Positions 8,605 through 18,245 of a stretch of 64,000 bases of DNA are shown piece by piece. The stretch spans positions 37,882 to 101,881 of the forward strand of contig JALEGX010000032.1 of assembly GCA_022763485.1 (NCBI GenBank), read 5' to 3'. A program made the position numbers and the translations under genes. The stretch comes from Paracoccaceae bacterium (GTDB lineage: Bacteria > Pseudomonadota > Alphaproteobacteria > Rhodobacterales > Rhodobacteraceae). Under the pieces are notes generated by a model that ran no database searches, had not been told where the DNA came from, and saw nothing but the letters and a program-made list of their open reading frames with translations. Numbering within the stretch: the first letter of the stretch is position 1; the number at the start of each line of letters is the position of its first letter.

Positions 8605-9831
8605 ATGTCCGCGCCCAAGAAAGTTGTTCTGGCCTATTCCGGTGGCCTTGATACGTCGATCATTCTGAAATGGCTGCAGACCGAGTATGGCTGTGAGGTC
8701 GTGACCTTCACCGCTGATCTGGGTCAGGGCGAAGAGCTGGAACCGGCACGCAAAAAGGCCGAGCTGCTGGGGATCAAACCCGAAAACATCTATATCGAAG
8801 ATGTCCGCGAAGAATTCGTGCGTGACTTCGTTTTCCCGATGTTCCGCGCCAATGCCGTCTACGAAGGCCTGTACCTGCTGGGCACCTCGATTGCCCGCCC
8901 GCTGATCTCCAAGCGTCTGATCGAGATTGCCGAAGAAACCGGTGCGGATGCCGTGGCCCACGGTGCCACCGGCAAAGGCAATGACCAGGTCCGCTTCGAA
9001 CTGGCCGCCTATGCGCTGAACCCCGACATCAAGGTGATCGCACCCTGGCGGGAATGGGATCTGACCTCGCGCACCCGCCTGATCGACTTTGCCGAAAAGA
9101 ACCAGATCCCGATCGCCAAGGACAAGCGCGGCGAAGCGCCGTTTTCGGTTGACGCGAACCTGCTGCACACCTCGTCCGAAGGCAAAGTGCTGGAAGACCC
9201 GGCCGTGGCCGCGCCCGACTATGTCTATCAGCGCACCGTGCACCCCGAAGACGCCCCCAACGAACCCGAGTTCATCGAAATCGGCTTCGAAAAAGGCGAC
9301 GCGGTCAGCATCAATGGCGAAGCGATGAGCCCGGCCACCATCCTGACCAAGCTGAACGAATATGGCGGCAAGCACGGCTGCGGCCGTCTGGACCTGGTCG
9401 AAGGTCGTTTCGTCGGCATGAAATCCCGCGGTATCTATGAGACCCCCGGCGGCACCCTGCTGCTCGAGGCGCATCGCGGCATCGAATCCATCACCATGGA
9501 TCGCGGCGCCATGCACCTGAAAGATGAGCTGATGCCGAAATACGCCGAGCTGATCTACAACGGCTTCTGGTACAGCCCCGAGCGTGAAATGCTGCAGGCC
9601 GCGATTGACGCGTCCCAGGCGCATGTCACCGGCACCGTTCGTCTGAAACTCTACAAAGGCTCGGCCACCTGCGTGGGCCGCTGGTCGGATCACTCGCTTT
9701 ATTCCGAAGCGCATGTGACCTTCGAAGAAGACGCCGGCGCCTATGACCAGACCGATGCCGCAGGTTTCATCCAGCTGAACGCTCTGCGCCTGAAGCTGCT
9801 GGCCGCGCGCAAGAAACGTCTGGAGAGCTGA
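8605..9831 (+). CDS. argG: Argininosuccinate synthase
   Basis: This enzyme joins citrulline and aspartate with ATP to give argininosuccinate, the penultimate step of arginine synthesis. The 408-residue protein starts [20 protein letters not shown], containing the N-type ATP pyrophosphatase P-loop SGGLDTS. Further family motifs are [12 protein letters not shown], the substrate loop IAPWREWDL and YSPERE. Length is normal for the family. The ATG has an upstream GAGAGGAAA ribosome site. A strong intrinsic terminator at 9868-9903 ends the transcript, so argG is probably monocistronic with read-through into the SCP2-like gene limited. Confidence 0.98.
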   Translation: MSAPKKVVLAYSGGLDTSIILKWLQTEYGCEVVTFTADLGQGEELEPARKKAELLGIKPENIYIEDVREEFVRDFVFPMFRANAVYEGLYLLGTSIARPLISKRLIEIAEETGADAVAHGATGKGNDQVRFELAAYALNPDIKVIAPWREWDLTSRTRLIDFAEKNQIPIAKDKRGEAPFSVDANLLHTSSEGKVLEDPAVAAPDYVYQRTVHPEDAPNEPEFIEIGFEKGDAVSINGEAMSPATILTKLNEYGGKHGCGRLDLVEGRFVGMKSRGIYETPGGTLLLEAHRGIESITMDRGAMHLKDELMPKYAELIYNGFWYSPEREMLQAAIDASQAHVTGTVRLKLYKGSATCVGRWSDHSLYSEAHVTFEEDAGAYDQTDAAGFIQLNALRLKLLAARKKRLES

Positions 9832-9867
9832 CCCGCTCCTGCGACGTCACCCATTGTGGAAATCCGA

Positions 9868-9903
9868 CTGCCCGCCTACCCCTCAGGCGGGCAGTTTCTT
9901 TTT
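9868..9903 (+). terminator. Intrinsic terminator of argG
   Basis: A perfect ten-base inverted repeat, CTGCCCGCCT (9868-9877) and AGGCGGGCAG (9885-9894) with a seven-base loop, is followed by TTTCTTTTT. It begins 36 bases after the argG stop codon. It also covers the upstream in-frame ATG of the next gene, arguing against that start. Confidence 0.9.
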
Positions 9904-9916
9904 GGAGGGCGCGCAT

Positions 9917-10195
9917 TTGCTGGAAGACATCGCACAGGGCATTCAGGACGGCCTTAAGAACAAAACCTTCGACGGCTCGCTGAAATTCGATTGTGGCGCG
10001 GACGGCGTGATCGTTCTGGCGGACAATCAGGCCTCGACCAATGATCGCGACACCGATTGCACGCTGCGCCTGTCGACCGAGAACCTGAAAAAGCTTCTGA
10101 CCGGCAAACTGAACCCGATGACTGCCGTGATGATGGGCAAGATCAAGATCTCCGGCGACATGGGCGTCGCCATGAAGCTGGGCCAGCTGCTGTAA
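9917..10195 (+). CDS. SCP2 sterol-binding-domain protein
   Basis: This is a small, single-domain SCP2-like protein of 92 residues. SCP2 folds bind hydrophobic ligands such as lipids or acyl groups, and no catalytic function is implied. The sequence LEDIAQGIQDGLKNKTFDGS, then VIVLADNQASTNDRDTDCTL and AVMMGKIKISGDMGVAMKL, is characteristic of the short alphaproteobacterial version. The TTG at 9917 is chosen because GGAGGG (9904-9909) sits seven bases upstream. The in-frame ATG at 9854 would start before the argG terminator. Since the ribosome site lies immediately after that terminator, either a promoter inside argG or partial read-through must supply its mRNA. Confidence 0.85.
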   Translation: MLEDIAQGIQDGLKNKTFDGSLKFDCGADGVIVLADNQASTNDRDTDCTLRLSTENLKKLLTGKLNPMTAVMMGKIKISGDMGVAMKLGQLL

Positions 10196-10204
10196 CGACC
10201 CGGA

Positions 10205-10606
10205 TCAGGGCCGCCCGTCGGTGAACTGGATCAGATCCCAGAGCGTGCCGTACAGATCCTTGAACACGGCCACGATTCCATAGGGCTGCTCCTGCGGTTC
10301 CCGCACGAACTCAATCCCCTGCGCCAGAAACGCGGTGTGATCGCGCCAGAAATCATCCGTGCGCAGAAACAGAAACACGCGCCCCCCGGCCTGATCCCCG
10401 ATATAGCGCGCCTGATGATCATCCGAGGCGCGCGCCAGCAGGATAGAACAGCCATCGGCGCCCGGCCGCACCACGACCCAGCGTTTGTCCTGCTCGGGTT
10501 GATAGCTGTCTTCGACCAGCTCGAACCCCAGCTTGCCAACGTAGAAATCAATGGCCTCGTCGTAATCCCGCACCACCAGTGCGACATGGGCAATCGATCT
10601 GCGCAT
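10205..10606 (-). CDS. VOC (glyoxalase/bleomycin-resistance) family protein
   Basis: This is a 133-residue protein with the vicinal-oxygen-chelate fold. It begins MRRSIAHVALVVRDYDEAIDFY, in which the histidine is a usual metal ligand, continues with FYVGKLGFELVEDSYQP, and ends with FKDLYGTLWDLIQF, where a glutamate would normally be the last ligand but an aspartate is seen. The family includes glyoxalase I, dioxygenases and resistance proteins, and the substrate here is unknown. The ATG at 10606 follows a G-rich ribosome site. A TTG two codons upstream is the alternative. Confidence 0.82.
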   Translation of the reverse strand: MRRSIAHVALVVRDYDEAIDFYVGKLGFELVEDSYQPEQDKRWVVVRPGADGCSILLARASDDHQARYIGDQAGGRVFLFLRTDDFWRDHTAFLAQGIEFVREPQEQPYGIVAVFKDLYGTLWDLIQFTDGRP

Positions 10607-10617
10607 TCCCAACCCCC

Positions 10618-10690
10618 CGCTTCTTCTCGTTCAAATACTCCAGGGTGAATGCGCCAAAGGCGCAGAGGGGCAGCGCCCCTCCTCCCCCGT
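10618..10690. repeat. Rhodobacterales dispersed intergenic repeat, copy 1
   Basis: This stretch holds CTTCTTCTCGTTCAAATACTCC followed by two small hairpins, GCGCC-aaa-GGCGC and GGGGC-a-GCGCCCC. The same head recurs at 18183-18205. It lies in the gap between two leftward genes, directly after the sulfotransferase-like gene. Similar GAGTATTTGAAC..AGAAGAAG elements are common after genes in roseobacter genomes. The hairpins may stabilise or end transcripts (inference). Confidence 0.6.
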
Positions 10691-11403
10691 CAGATTTTCG
10701 CGGCCTTCATCTGCTCATAATGAGGCATCGCCGCCTCCAGCACCGGTTGCAGCGCTTCCGGAACCTCGGGCAGCGGTCCTTCAGGATCGGCAAATCCGGT
10801 CGAATTCCACACGGCCCCATACCAATGCGCTGCCCAGACACCATCATCCTTGTGCCCGCCCTTGGGCCAGCTCAGCATTTCCGGCGAAAACGGCAGGTGG
10901 ATCGCATCACACAGCTTTTCAAGCATCGCATGGGGGTTGTCACGGATGTCATGGCTGTCGATCACAACCGGCGTCTGGCCCCAGGATTGTACCAGATCGA
11001 AAAGCTCTGCCTGCTGACGGAAGCCGATGTCGTCCAATGTCGGATTTTCGCGCTTCGCCGCATAAGAGGCGATCACCCGCGCCGGATGCCGGATCAGAAA
11101 AACATTGGTGACATGCCGCATCCAGTCCCGGGGCACCCCGTCGATCATGTGCTGGGTCATGTGCTTCTGATAGAAATGCGGACGATCTGCCGGCTTGGCC
11201 GTGCCCAGGTATTGCGCCACATCGCATGGGTCCTGCGGCTGGCTGTCCAGAATATCATCCCGCATCGGGTGATCCAGGCCGGTCTTTGCCAGATAGGACG
11301 CATAAAAGGGTTCATCTACGACCGCACAATCGGTTCTGTTGCCAAAGGCATACATCATCGCCGTCGACAGGTTGCGCGGTCCGGACCACATCGCAATACG
11401 CAT
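10690..11403 (-). CDS. Sulfotransferase-like P-loop protein
   Basis: This is a 237-residue cytoplasmic protein. It starts MRIAMWSGPRNLSTAMMYAF, where SGPRNLST resembles the 5'-phosphosulfate loop of PAPS-dependent sulfotransferases, and later has FLIRHPARVIASYAAKR, which resembles the 3'-phosphate loop (RxPxxxxxS). The family is often annotated as sulfotransferase or, misleadingly, as branched-chain aminotransferase or HAD hydrolase. No acceptor can be inferred. The ATG at 11403 is preceded by AGAGGAGAC, a strong ribosome site; the open frame extends 27 codons further upstream without one. It diverges from msrA. Confidence 0.75.
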   Translation of the reverse strand: MRIAMWSGPRNLSTAMMYAFGNRTDCAVVDEPFYASYLAKTGLDHPMRDDILDSQPQDPCDVAQYLGTAKPADRPHFYQKHMTQHMIDGVPRDWMRHVTNVFLIRHPARVIASYAAKRENPTLDDIGFRQQAELFDLVQSWGQTPVVIDSHDIRDNPHAMLEKLCDAIHLPFSPEMLSWPKGGHKDDGVWAAHWYGAVWNSTGFADPEGPLPEVPEALQPVLEAAMPHYEQMKAAKI

Positions 11404-11563
11404 CCGGCAGTCTCCTCTTTCTTCTTGCCTGGGCGCGACGCTAGGAGGATTGGATCCAATTTCCAAGTCATAAATTCCCCTCACCAGCGCGTGACATTCG
11501 ATGTCATCCTATTGCCGGTCACTGGGGGTCCGGGCAACGTGCTAGGGAAGTTGGAGATCAGCC

Positions 11564-12229
11564 ATGCCTGCAAGAAACATTATGAAATCTGCCGTCCTGT
11601 CCCTGTCCATCATCGGGGGCCTCTGGGCCCACAGCCAGGAAGTCCACGCAGCCCCCCATGAAACACTTGTCGTCGCGGGCGGATGCTTCTGGTGCGTGGA
11701 AAGCGATTTCGAAAGCGTGCCCGGCGTGATCGAGGCGGTGTCGGGCTACACCGGAGGATCGGTCGACAACCCAACCTACAAGCAGGTCACCAAAGGCGGA
11801 ACCGGCCATTTTGAGGCGGTGGAAATCACCTTTGATCCCGGCGTGGTGTCACGTGAAACCCTGCTTGACCTGTTTCTGCGATCCGTGGATCCAACTGATG
11901 CCGGAGGGCAGTTCTGTGATCGCGGCGAAAGCTACAGAACGGCCATTTTCGTCTCTAACAAGGCCGAAAAGCAGCTTGCAGAGGCCGCCAAAGCCGATGC
12001 ACAGCAAGCGCTGGGAGCAAAAATCGTCACACCGATCCTGCAAAGCGGGACGTTCTATCCGGCGGAAGCCTACCATCAGGATTACTACAAAGGCACGAAA
12101 CTGGTACTGACCCGGTTTGGGCCGAAACGCCAGTCCACCGCCTACAAGCTCTATCGCGAAGCCTGCGGACGGGATCAACGGGTTGGTGAGCTTTGGGGCA
12201 AGGACGCGCCCTTCGTCGGCAAACACTAA
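11564..12229 (+). CDS. msrA: Peptide methionine sulfoxide reductase A, exported form
   Basis: MsrA reduces the S-epimer of methionine sulfoxide in oxidised proteins. The 221-residue protein has the active-site motif GGCFWCVESDFE, with catalytic Cys in GCFWC, and the downstream GGTGHFEAVE and YHQDYY motifs. A hydrophobic N-terminus (MKSAVLSLSIIGGLWAHSQ) with a likely cleavage after VHA suggests export to the periplasm, unlike the usual cytoplasmic MsrA. A cysteine in EACGRD near the C-terminus is a candidate resolving residue. The ATG at 11564 follows TTGGAGATC. No msrB or msrPQ is nearby, so the periplasmic electron donor is unknown. Confidence 0.92.
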   Translation: MPARNIMKSAVLSLSIIGGLWAHSQEVHAAPHETLVVAGGCFWCVESDFESVPGVIEAVSGYTGGSVDNPTYKQVTKGGTGHFEAVEITFDPGVVSRETLLDLFLRSVDPTDAGGQFCDRGESYRTAIFVSNKAEKQLAEAAKADAQQALGAKIVTPILQSGTFYPAEAYHQDYYKGTKLVLTRFGPKRQSTAYKLYREACGRDQRVGELWGKDAPFVGKH

Positions 12230-12242
12230 ACCCGCAAAGGGA

Positions 12243-13115
12243 TCAGAAGCGGGCGTCCTGTACCTCTTTGAGATCAGGAATGACATCGGCGGTGCCGTGG
12301 CGCGTTACCATCAGCGCAGCGGCCTTGTTCGCCAGTGTTAGAGCCTGTTTCATCGGCATACCGCGATCCAGACCGGCCAGCACATAGCCGGTGAACGTGT
12401 CCCCTGCCCCAGTCGTATCCACCGGCGTCACCGGCAGGGCGGCAACCTCGCTCACCTCACCGCTTTCACCGTCAAAATGACGCGCGCCTTTGGCACCAAT
12501 CGTCACGACAACGTCGTGCACGCCCAGCGCGTCCGGGGTCTTGCCGGTGGCCAGGCGCAGCTGCTCTGCCTCAACCTCGTTCAGGATCAGGAAGTCCAGG
12601 GTGTCCAGAACCTGTTTCACGGCGTCCGCATCGAAGGGCGCGGCAGCATAGCAGACCCGCAACCCCATTTCACGGCCCATCCGGGCGGCTTCGGCCTGCA
12701 GGCAGGTTTCGTTCTGCAGGATAAGAATGTCGCCAGCATTGGCCGCGCTCAGTGCCTGGCCCAGCTGATCGGACGGGATCGCCTGATTGGCGCCGGGAAA
12801 CAGGATGATCTGGTTTTCGCCGCCCGGTTCAACCGCGATGATCGCGTGACCGGTTGGTGTTTCGGTCATCGAAATATGGCGCGTATCCACGCCATATTCC
12901 ATCAGGCGGTCCACCGCCCATTTCCCCTCGGGCCCGACCGCACCGATATGACAGACATGCGCTCCGCCCCGGGCCGCGGCAACGGACATATTCGCGCCCT
13001 TGCCGCCCAGAAAGGTCTGCATGTCACCCGCGGCAAGCGTTTCCCCCGCTTGCGGCAGATGCGGCACGGCATACACCATGTCCGCATTGATCGAACCGAG
13101 GTTCCAGATCGCCAT
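12243..13115 (-). CDS. rbsK: PfkB-family sugar kinase, probable ribokinase
   Basis: This enzyme probably phosphorylates ribose with ATP. The 290-residue protein has the PfkB N-terminal signature FLGGKGANMSVAAARGGA and the C-terminal ATP motif PVDTTGAGDTFTGYVLAGL, in which the aspartate of GAGD is the catalytic base. The start MAIWNLGSINADMVY is typical of ribokinases in Rhodobacterales. It starts two bases after the maeB stop codon, so the two are probably co-transcribed, though no ribose transporter is nearby. Another PfkB substrate cannot be excluded. Confidence 0.85.
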   Translation of the reverse strand: MAIWNLGSINADMVYAVPHLPQAGETLAAGDMQTFLGGKGANMSVAAARGGAHVCHIGAVGPEGKWAVDRLMEYGVDTRHISMTETPTGHAIIAVEPGGENQIILFPGANQAIPSDQLGQALSAANAGDILILQNETCLQAEAARMGREMGLRVCYAAAPFDADAVKQVLDTLDFLILNEVEAEQLRLATGKTPDALGVHDVVVTIGAKGARHFDGESGEVSEVAALPVTPVDTTGAGDTFTGYVLAGLDRGMPMKQALTLANKAAALMVTRHGTADVIPDLKEVQDARF

Positions 13116-13117
13116 GA

Positions 13118-15373
13118 TCAGCCTACGTCACAGGACGCCAGAACCGCCATGTTCAGGATGTCATTGGCGGTCGAGCCGGTGGAGCAGATCTGGATCGGCT
13201 TGTCGACGCCGCTCAGGATCGGGCCGATCACGGTCGCGCCGCCCATTTCCTGCATCAGCTTGGTCGAGATGCTGGCCGAGTGGCGCGCAGGCACGATCAG
13301 GATGTTGGCCGGGCCGGACAGGCGCGAGAAGGGATAGGCCTCTTGCTGGTGAGCATTCAACGCCACATCAACGGTCATTTCGCCTTCAAATTCGAAATCA
13401 ACGCCGCGTGCTTCCAGAACGTCGGGGGCCAGGTGCATCTTCTCTGCCCGTTCCGATACCGGATAGCCGAAGGTTGAGAAGCTGACAAACGCGACGCGCG
13501 GTTCCAGACCCATGTGACGGGCCACACCCGCAGCGCGTTCCGCGATATTGGCCAGATCGTTTTCATCCGGCCATTCATGCACCAGCGTATCACCGATCAG
13601 CACGATCCGCCCCTTGTGCAGCAGCGCGGTCACACCTGCCGCACCATGGGCCGCATCGGCATCAAACACGTTGTTGATCCGGTCCATGACATGCGCCGAT
13701 TTCCGGGTTGCGCCAGTCACCAGGCCATCGCCATGCCCATGGGCAAGCATCAGGGCCGAGAACACGTGTCGGTCCCGACCGGCCAGCCGGTGCACGTCTT
13801 TCTGGTCAAAGCCCTTACGCTGCAAACGCTTGTACAGGAAGTCCTTGTAAGCGTCGAAATGCGGGGTATTGGCGGCGTTGACGACCTCCAGTTCACGCAC
13901 CGCGTCACCCAGACCGGCCTGCTCCAGCTTCTCTTTGACGTCTTCGGGACGGCCCACAACCAGCGCCTTGCCGAAGCCCGAACGCTGATAGGTCACCGCG
14001 GCGCGCAGCACGCGCGGATCGTCGCCCTCGGCAAAGATCATCCGGCTTTGCGCAGACCGCGCCCGTGCGTTCAGACCGCGCAGAATGCTGGCGGTCGGGT
14101 CCATACGTCCCCGCAGGCTCAGCTCATAGGCGTCCATGTCGATGATTGGACGGCGGGCCGCGCCGGTGTCCATGCCGGCCTTGGCAACCGCCGGCGGGAT
14201 GCGGTGGATCAGACGCGGGTCAAACGGCGTGGGAATGATGTAGTCACGACCAAAAGTCAGCGACTTTCCGTAGGCCATCGCAACCTCATCCGGCACATCT
14301 TCGCGTGCCAGAGCGGCCAGCGCATGAGCACAGGCGATCTTCATCTCATCGTTGATGGCACGTGCGTGGATGTCCAGCGCGCCACGGAACAGATAGGGGA
14401 AGCCCAACACGTTGTTGACCTGGTTGGGATAATCCGAACGGCCGGTCGCCACGATGGCATCGACACGCACTTCGTGGGCTTCTTCCGGGGTAATCTCGGG
14501 ATCCGGGTTGGCCATGGCAAAGATCACCGGATTGTCCGCCATCGAGGCAACCATATCCTGCGTCACCGCACCTTTGACCGAAACGCCCAGGAACACATCA
14601 GCCCCTTTCATCGCGTCTTCCAGGGACCGCAGTTCGGTGGAAATCGCATGTGCGGACTTCCACTGGTTCATGCCTTCGGTCCGGCCCTGATAGATTACGC
14701 CCTTGGTGTCACAGACGATGCAGTTCTCATGCCGCGCGCCCATCGCCTTGAGCAGTTCGATACAGGCGATGCCCGCAGCCCCTGCCCCGTTGAGCACGAT
14801 CTTCACATCTTCGATCTTCTTCTTCGAGATATGCAGCGCGTTGATCAGGCCAGCCGCACAGATCACCGCGGTGCCGTGCTGGTCGTCGTGGAAGACAGGG
14901 ATATCCATCTCTTCCTTCAGGCGCTGTTCGATGATGAAACACTCGGGCGCTTTGATGTCTTCCAAGTTGATGCCACCAAAGGTCGGCCCCATCAGCCGCA
15001 CCGCCCGGCAGAACTCATCCGGATCTTCGGTGTCCAACTCGATATCGATCGAGTTCACATCGGCGAAGCGCTTGAAGAGAACGGATTTCCCTTCCATCAC
15101 CGGCTTCGATCCCAATGCGCCCAGGTTACCCAGACCCAGAACCGCGGTGCCGTTCGAAATCACCGCAACCAGGTTGCCCTTGTTGGTGTAGTCGTAAACC
15201 GTTTCAGGGTTTTCGGCGATGGCTTCACACGGTACGGCCACGCCCGGGGAATAGGCCAGCGACAGATCCCGCTGGGTCGTCATGGGTACGGTGGCCTGCA
15301 CCTCCCACTTGCCGGGGGTCGGTTCCAGGTGAAAGGCCAGCGCCTCGTCGTTCGTGATCTTCGTTTTTGGCAT
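13118..15373 (-). CDS. maeB: NADP-dependent malic enzyme with phosphotransacetylase-like C-terminal domain
   Basis: Malic enzyme oxidatively decarboxylates malate to pyruvate and CO2, yielding NADPH. The 751-residue protein has an N-terminal malic enzyme part ([63 protein letters not shown]). This is followed from about residue 430 by a domain resembling phosphate acetyltransferase ([47 protein letters not shown]). In this fused type the second domain is thought to be regulatory, binding acetyl-CoA, rather than catalytic. The ATG at 15373 is right for [15 protein letters not shown]; the open frame runs 50 codons further upstream. It diverges from mutS and leads rbsK. Confidence 0.95.
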   Translation of the reverse strand: MPKTKITNDEALAFHLEPTPGKWEVQATVPMTTQRDLSLAYSPGVAVPCEAIAENPETVYDYTNKGNLVAVISNGTAVLGLGNLGALGSKPVMEGKSVLFKRFADVNSIDIELDTEDPDEFCRAVRLMGPTFGGINLEDIKAPECFIIEQRLKEEMDIPVFHDDQHGTAVICAAGLINALHISKKKIEDVKIVLNGAGAAGIACIELLKAMGARHENCIVCDTKGVIYQGRTEGMNQWKSAHAISTELRSLEDAMKGADVFLGVSVKGAVTQDMVASMADNPVIFAMANPDPEITPEEAHEVRVDAIVATGRSDYPNQVNNVLGFPYLFRGALDIHARAINDEMKIACAHALAALAREDVPDEVAMAYGKSLTFGRDYIIPTPFDPRLIHRIPPAVAKAGMDTGAARRPIIDMDAYELSLRGRMDPTASILRGLNARARSAQSRMIFAEGDDPRVLRAAVTYQRSGFGKALVVGRPEDVKEKLEQAGLGDAVRELEVVNAANTPHFDAYKDFLYKRLQRKGFDQKDVHRLAGRDRHVFSALMLAHGHGDGLVTGATRKSAHVMDRINNVFDADAAHGAAGVTALLHKGRIVLIGDTLVHEWPDENDLANIAERAAGVARHMGLEPRVAFVSFSTFGYPVSERAEKMHLAPDVLEARGVDFEFEGEMTVDVALNAHQQEAYPFSRLSGPANILIVPARHSASISTKLMQEMGGATVIGPILSGVDKPIQICSTGSTANDILNMAVLASCDVG

Positions 15374-15516
15374 GGGATCGGTCGTTCTTCTACAATTCGG
15401 GCCTTTCGCGTCATAGCGCAGGCAAGCCCGGGTCACAACGACAATACGATTTCGCCTTTCGCCGCAGGGCCGGGATTTGTAATGTCCGGCGGACCAGCAA
15501 AGCGGAGAACAGACCC

Positions 15517-18156
15517 TTGGCAACCGTCACGCCGATGATGGCACAATATCTAGACATCAAGGCCCAATATCCGGACGCTCTGCTGTTCTACCGGATGGGT
15601 GATTTTTACGAATTGTTCTTTGACGATGCCGTCGCCGCGGCTGAGGCGCTGGACATCGCCCTGACCAAGCGTGGCAAGCACGAAGGTGAAGAAATCCCCA
15701 TGTGCGGCGTGCCCCATCATGCCGCCGAAGGTTACCTGCTGACCCTGATCCGCAAAGGGTTCCGCGTCGCCGTGGGCGAACAGATGGAAAGCCCGGCCGA
15801 GGCCAAGAAACGCGGCTACAAAGCGGTCGTGAAACGCGATGTGGTACGGCTGGTGACACCCGGCACGCTGACCGAGGACTCGCTGCTGGAAGCACGCCGC
15901 CACAACTTCTTGGTGGCTTACGCAGAACTGCGGGATGAGGCCGCGCTGGCCTGGGCAGATATCTCAACCGGGGCGTTCCACGTGATGCCGGTCACCCGGA
16001 TGCGCCTGTCACCGGAACTGGCACGGCTGGGACCGTCGGAACTCTTGGTCACTGATCCGCCGCATGAGCTGGTTCAGGAACTGGCGCGTGAATACGGCAT
16101 TCCCTTGACCCCCATCAGCAAATCCAGCTTTGACAGCACCGCCGCGGAAAAGCGGATCTGCACCCTGTTCAAGGTGGGCGCTCTGGATGGGTTCGGCACC
16201 TTCAGCCGCGCCGAAGTGTCGGCCATGGGCGCGGTGATCGACTATCTGGAAATCACCCAGAAAGGCAAACTGCCGCTCCTGCAACCCCCCGAAAAGGAAT
16301 CCGCCGACCGCGTGGTGCAGATTGATGCCGCAACCCGGCGCAATTTGGAGCTGACGCGGTCACTTTCCGGCAGTCGTGCCGGATCCTTGCTGTCGGTGGT
16401 CGATCGCACCGTAACGCCCGCCGGCGCGCGCCTGTTGGAACAGCGCCTGTCCAGCCCGTCTCGCAATCTGGATACCATCCACGCCCGACTGGCCGCCCTG
16501 GATTTCACCGTTGAGCAGACCACATTGGCACAGGACCTGCGCGCCGCTCTGCGCAAAACACCGGATCTGGACCGTGCCCTGTCCCGTCTCGCCCTCGACC
16601 GCGGTGGCCCCCGGGATTTGGCCGCCATTCGCAACGGGCTGACCCAGGCGGAACAGGCCGCCGATCTGTGTGCGGGTTACGACTTGCCCGAACTCGTCCG
16701 CCGCTCCACCGACGCCCTGCGCGGGTTTGATGATCTGCTCGCCCTGCTTGAGGACGCTCTGGTTGCCGAACCTCCGCTGCTGGCCCGCGACGGCGGCTTC
16801 ATCGCGCCCGGCTTTGAGCCGGAACTGGATGAGGCCCGCACCCTGCGGGACGAAGGCCGCTCGGTCATCGCCGGCCTGCAAAAGAAATACGCCGAACATA
16901 CCGGCGTCGGCGCGCTCAAGATCAAGCACAACAATGTGCTGGGCTATTTCATCGAAACCACTGCCACCCATGCGGACAAGATGATGTCAGCGGAAATGGC
17001 GGAAACCTATATCCACCGCCAGACCACCGCCAATCAGGTGCGGTTCAAGACAGTGGAGCTTAGCGAAATCGAAACCAAGATCCTGAACGCCGGCAACCTG
17101 GCGCTGGAGATCGAAAAGCGGCTCTACACAAGGCTTTCTGGCGCTATTCTGGACCAGGCCTCCGCCCTGAACGGCGCGGCACGGGGGCTGGCGGAACTGG
17201 ATCTTCTCACTGCTTTGGCGGATCTGGCCAACGGCGAAAACTGGACCCGACCCCGCATCGACAATTCCCGCGCGTTTCACGTGACCGGTGGTCGGCATCC
17301 CGTCGTGGAACAGGCGCTTCGGCAGCAAGGCGGCGAGACCTTCGTCGCCAATGACTGCGATCTGACCGCCCAGGATGGCGCCGCCGTCTGGTTGCTGACC
17401 GGTCCCAACATGGCCGGTAAATCGACCTTCCTGCGTCAGAACGCGCTGATCGCCCTGCTGGCGCAGATGGGCAGCTATGTTCCGGCCGAAGCCGCGCATA
17501 TCGGTCTGGTCAGCCAGCTGTTCAGCCGCGTCGGCGCCTCGGACGATCTGGCCCGCGGTCGGTCGACCTTCATGGTGGAAATGGTGGAAACAGCCGCCAT
17601 CCTGAACCAGGCCGATGACCGCGCCCTGGTGATCCTGGATGAGATTGGCCGCGGCACGGCCACCTATGATGGCCTCTCCATCGCCTGGGCCACGCTGGAA
17701 CACCTGCACGAGGTCAACAAATCCCGGGCGCTCTTTGCCACGCATTACCATGAGCTGACCCAACTCGCGAACAAGCTGCCCGGCGTCGACAACGCCACGG
17801 TGACGGTCAAGGAATGGGAGGGCGAAGTCATCTTCCTGCATGAGGTGCGCAAGGGTGCCGCCGACCGATCCTACGGGGTTCAGGTGGCGCAGCTTGCCGG
17901 TCTGCCTGCCAGCGTTGTCGCCCGTGCGCGCGATGTGTTGGACATGCTGGAAAAAGGCAGCCGCGAAGGTGCCGGTGCCAAGATCCAGATCGATGATCTG
18001 CCGCTCTTTGCCGCCGCGCCGCACCCCCAACCCGCCGCCGCACCCAAAGGCCCCTCGCCTGTCGAAGAGCTGCTCGACAGCATCCACCCCGATGACCTGT
18101 CCCCACGTGAAGCGCTTGAAATGCTCTACAAGCTGAAAGACACCGCCGGGACATAA
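15517..18156 (+). CDS. mutS: DNA mismatch repair protein MutS
   Basis: MutS recognises mismatched bases and starts repair with MutL. The 879-residue protein has the mismatch-binding domain at the N-terminus, including the wedge motif in [15 protein letters not shown], and the ATPase with Walker A in [17 protein letters not shown] and Walker B in [16 protein letters not shown]. The C-terminus ends with the usual dimerisation tail. The start is uncertain. I prefer TTG at 15517, with GGAG nine bases upstream giving [18 protein letters not shown] codons at 15535 and 15538 are alternatives, and the frame stays open to 15367, into maeB. No mutL is present nearby. Confidence 0.96.
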   Translation: MATVTPMMAQYLDIKAQYPDALLFYRMGDFYELFFDDAVAAAEALDIALTKRGKHEGEEIPMCGVPHHAAEGYLLTLIRKGFRVAVGEQMESPAEAKKRGYKAVVKRDVVRLVTPGTLTEDSLLEARRHNFLVAYAELRDEAALAWADISTGAFHVMPVTRMRLSPELARLGPSELLVTDPPHELVQELAREYGIPLTPISKSSFDSTAAEKRICTLFKVGALDGFGTFSRAEVSAMGAVIDYLEITQKGKLPLLQPPEKESADRVVQIDAATRRNLELTRSLSGSRAGSLLSVVDRTVTPAGARLLEQRLSSPSRNLDTIHARLAALDFTVEQTTLAQDLRAALRKTPDLDRALSRLALDRGGPRDLAAIRNGLTQAEQAADLCAGYDLPELVRRSTDALRGFDDLLALLEDALVAEPPLLARDGGFIAPGFEPELDEARTLRDEGRSVIAGLQKKYAEHTGVGALKIKHNNVLGYFIETTATHADKMMSAEMAETYIHRQTTANQVRFKTVELSEIETKILNAGNLALEIEKRLYTRLSGAILDQASALNGAARGLAELDLLTALADLANGENWTRPRIDNSRAFHVTGGRHPVVEQALRQQGGETFVANDCDLTAQDGAAVWLLTGPNMAGKSTFLRQNALIALLAQMGSYVPAEAAHIGLVSQLFSRVGASDDLARGRSTFMVEMVETAAILNQADDRALVILDEIGRGTATYDGLSIAWATLEHLHEVNKSRALFATHYHELTQLANKLPGVDNATVTVKEWEGEVIFLHEVRKGAADRSYGVQVAQLAGLPASVVARARDVLDMLEKGSREGAGAKIQIDDLPLFAAAPHPQPAAAPKGPSPVEELLDSIHPDDLSPREALEMLYKLKDTAGT

Positions 18157-18160
18157 GAAA

Positions 18161-18190
18161 AGCGGCCCCAACCAGAGCCGCTCCTTCTTC
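18161..18190 (+). terminator. Weak terminator after mutS
   Basis: AGCGGC (18161-18166) and GCCGCT (18177-18182) form a six-base stem with a ten-base loop, followed by the pyrimidine run CCTTCTTCT. This lies five bases after the mutS stop. The poor T-tract makes it a weak candidate, and it merges with the dispersed repeat that follows. Confidence 0.35.
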
Positions 18191-18245
18191 TCGTCAGAAA
18201 TACTCCCGCCGGAGGCACGCGCCCTGCAAGGGCGCGTTCCGCTCA
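18183..18245. repeat. Rhodobacterales dispersed intergenic repeat, copy 2
   Basis: The element begins CCTTCTTCTCGTCAGAAATACTCC, matching the head of the copy at 10618, and is followed by a GC-rich hairpin, GCGCCC-tgcaa-GGGCGC. It fills the gap between the convergent mutS and grpE genes. Shared head sequence plus a variable hairpin tail is consistent with a diffuse family of 3' elements. Confidence 0.55.

Noticed and set aside
8488..9714. A 408-codon open frame antisense to argG
   Set aside because: Shadow of argG; glycine/phenylalanine-rich translation with no family resemblance.
11845..11860. A third parS-like sequence inside msrA (GGTGTCACGTGAAACC)
   Set aside because: Three mismatches to the palindrome and 15 kb or more from the other sites; the core CACGTGAAAC occurs by chance.
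13514..15538. A 674-codon open frame antisense to maeB
   Set aside because: Low-complexity His/Gln/Arg-rich translation without motifs; malic enzyme on the other strand is certain.
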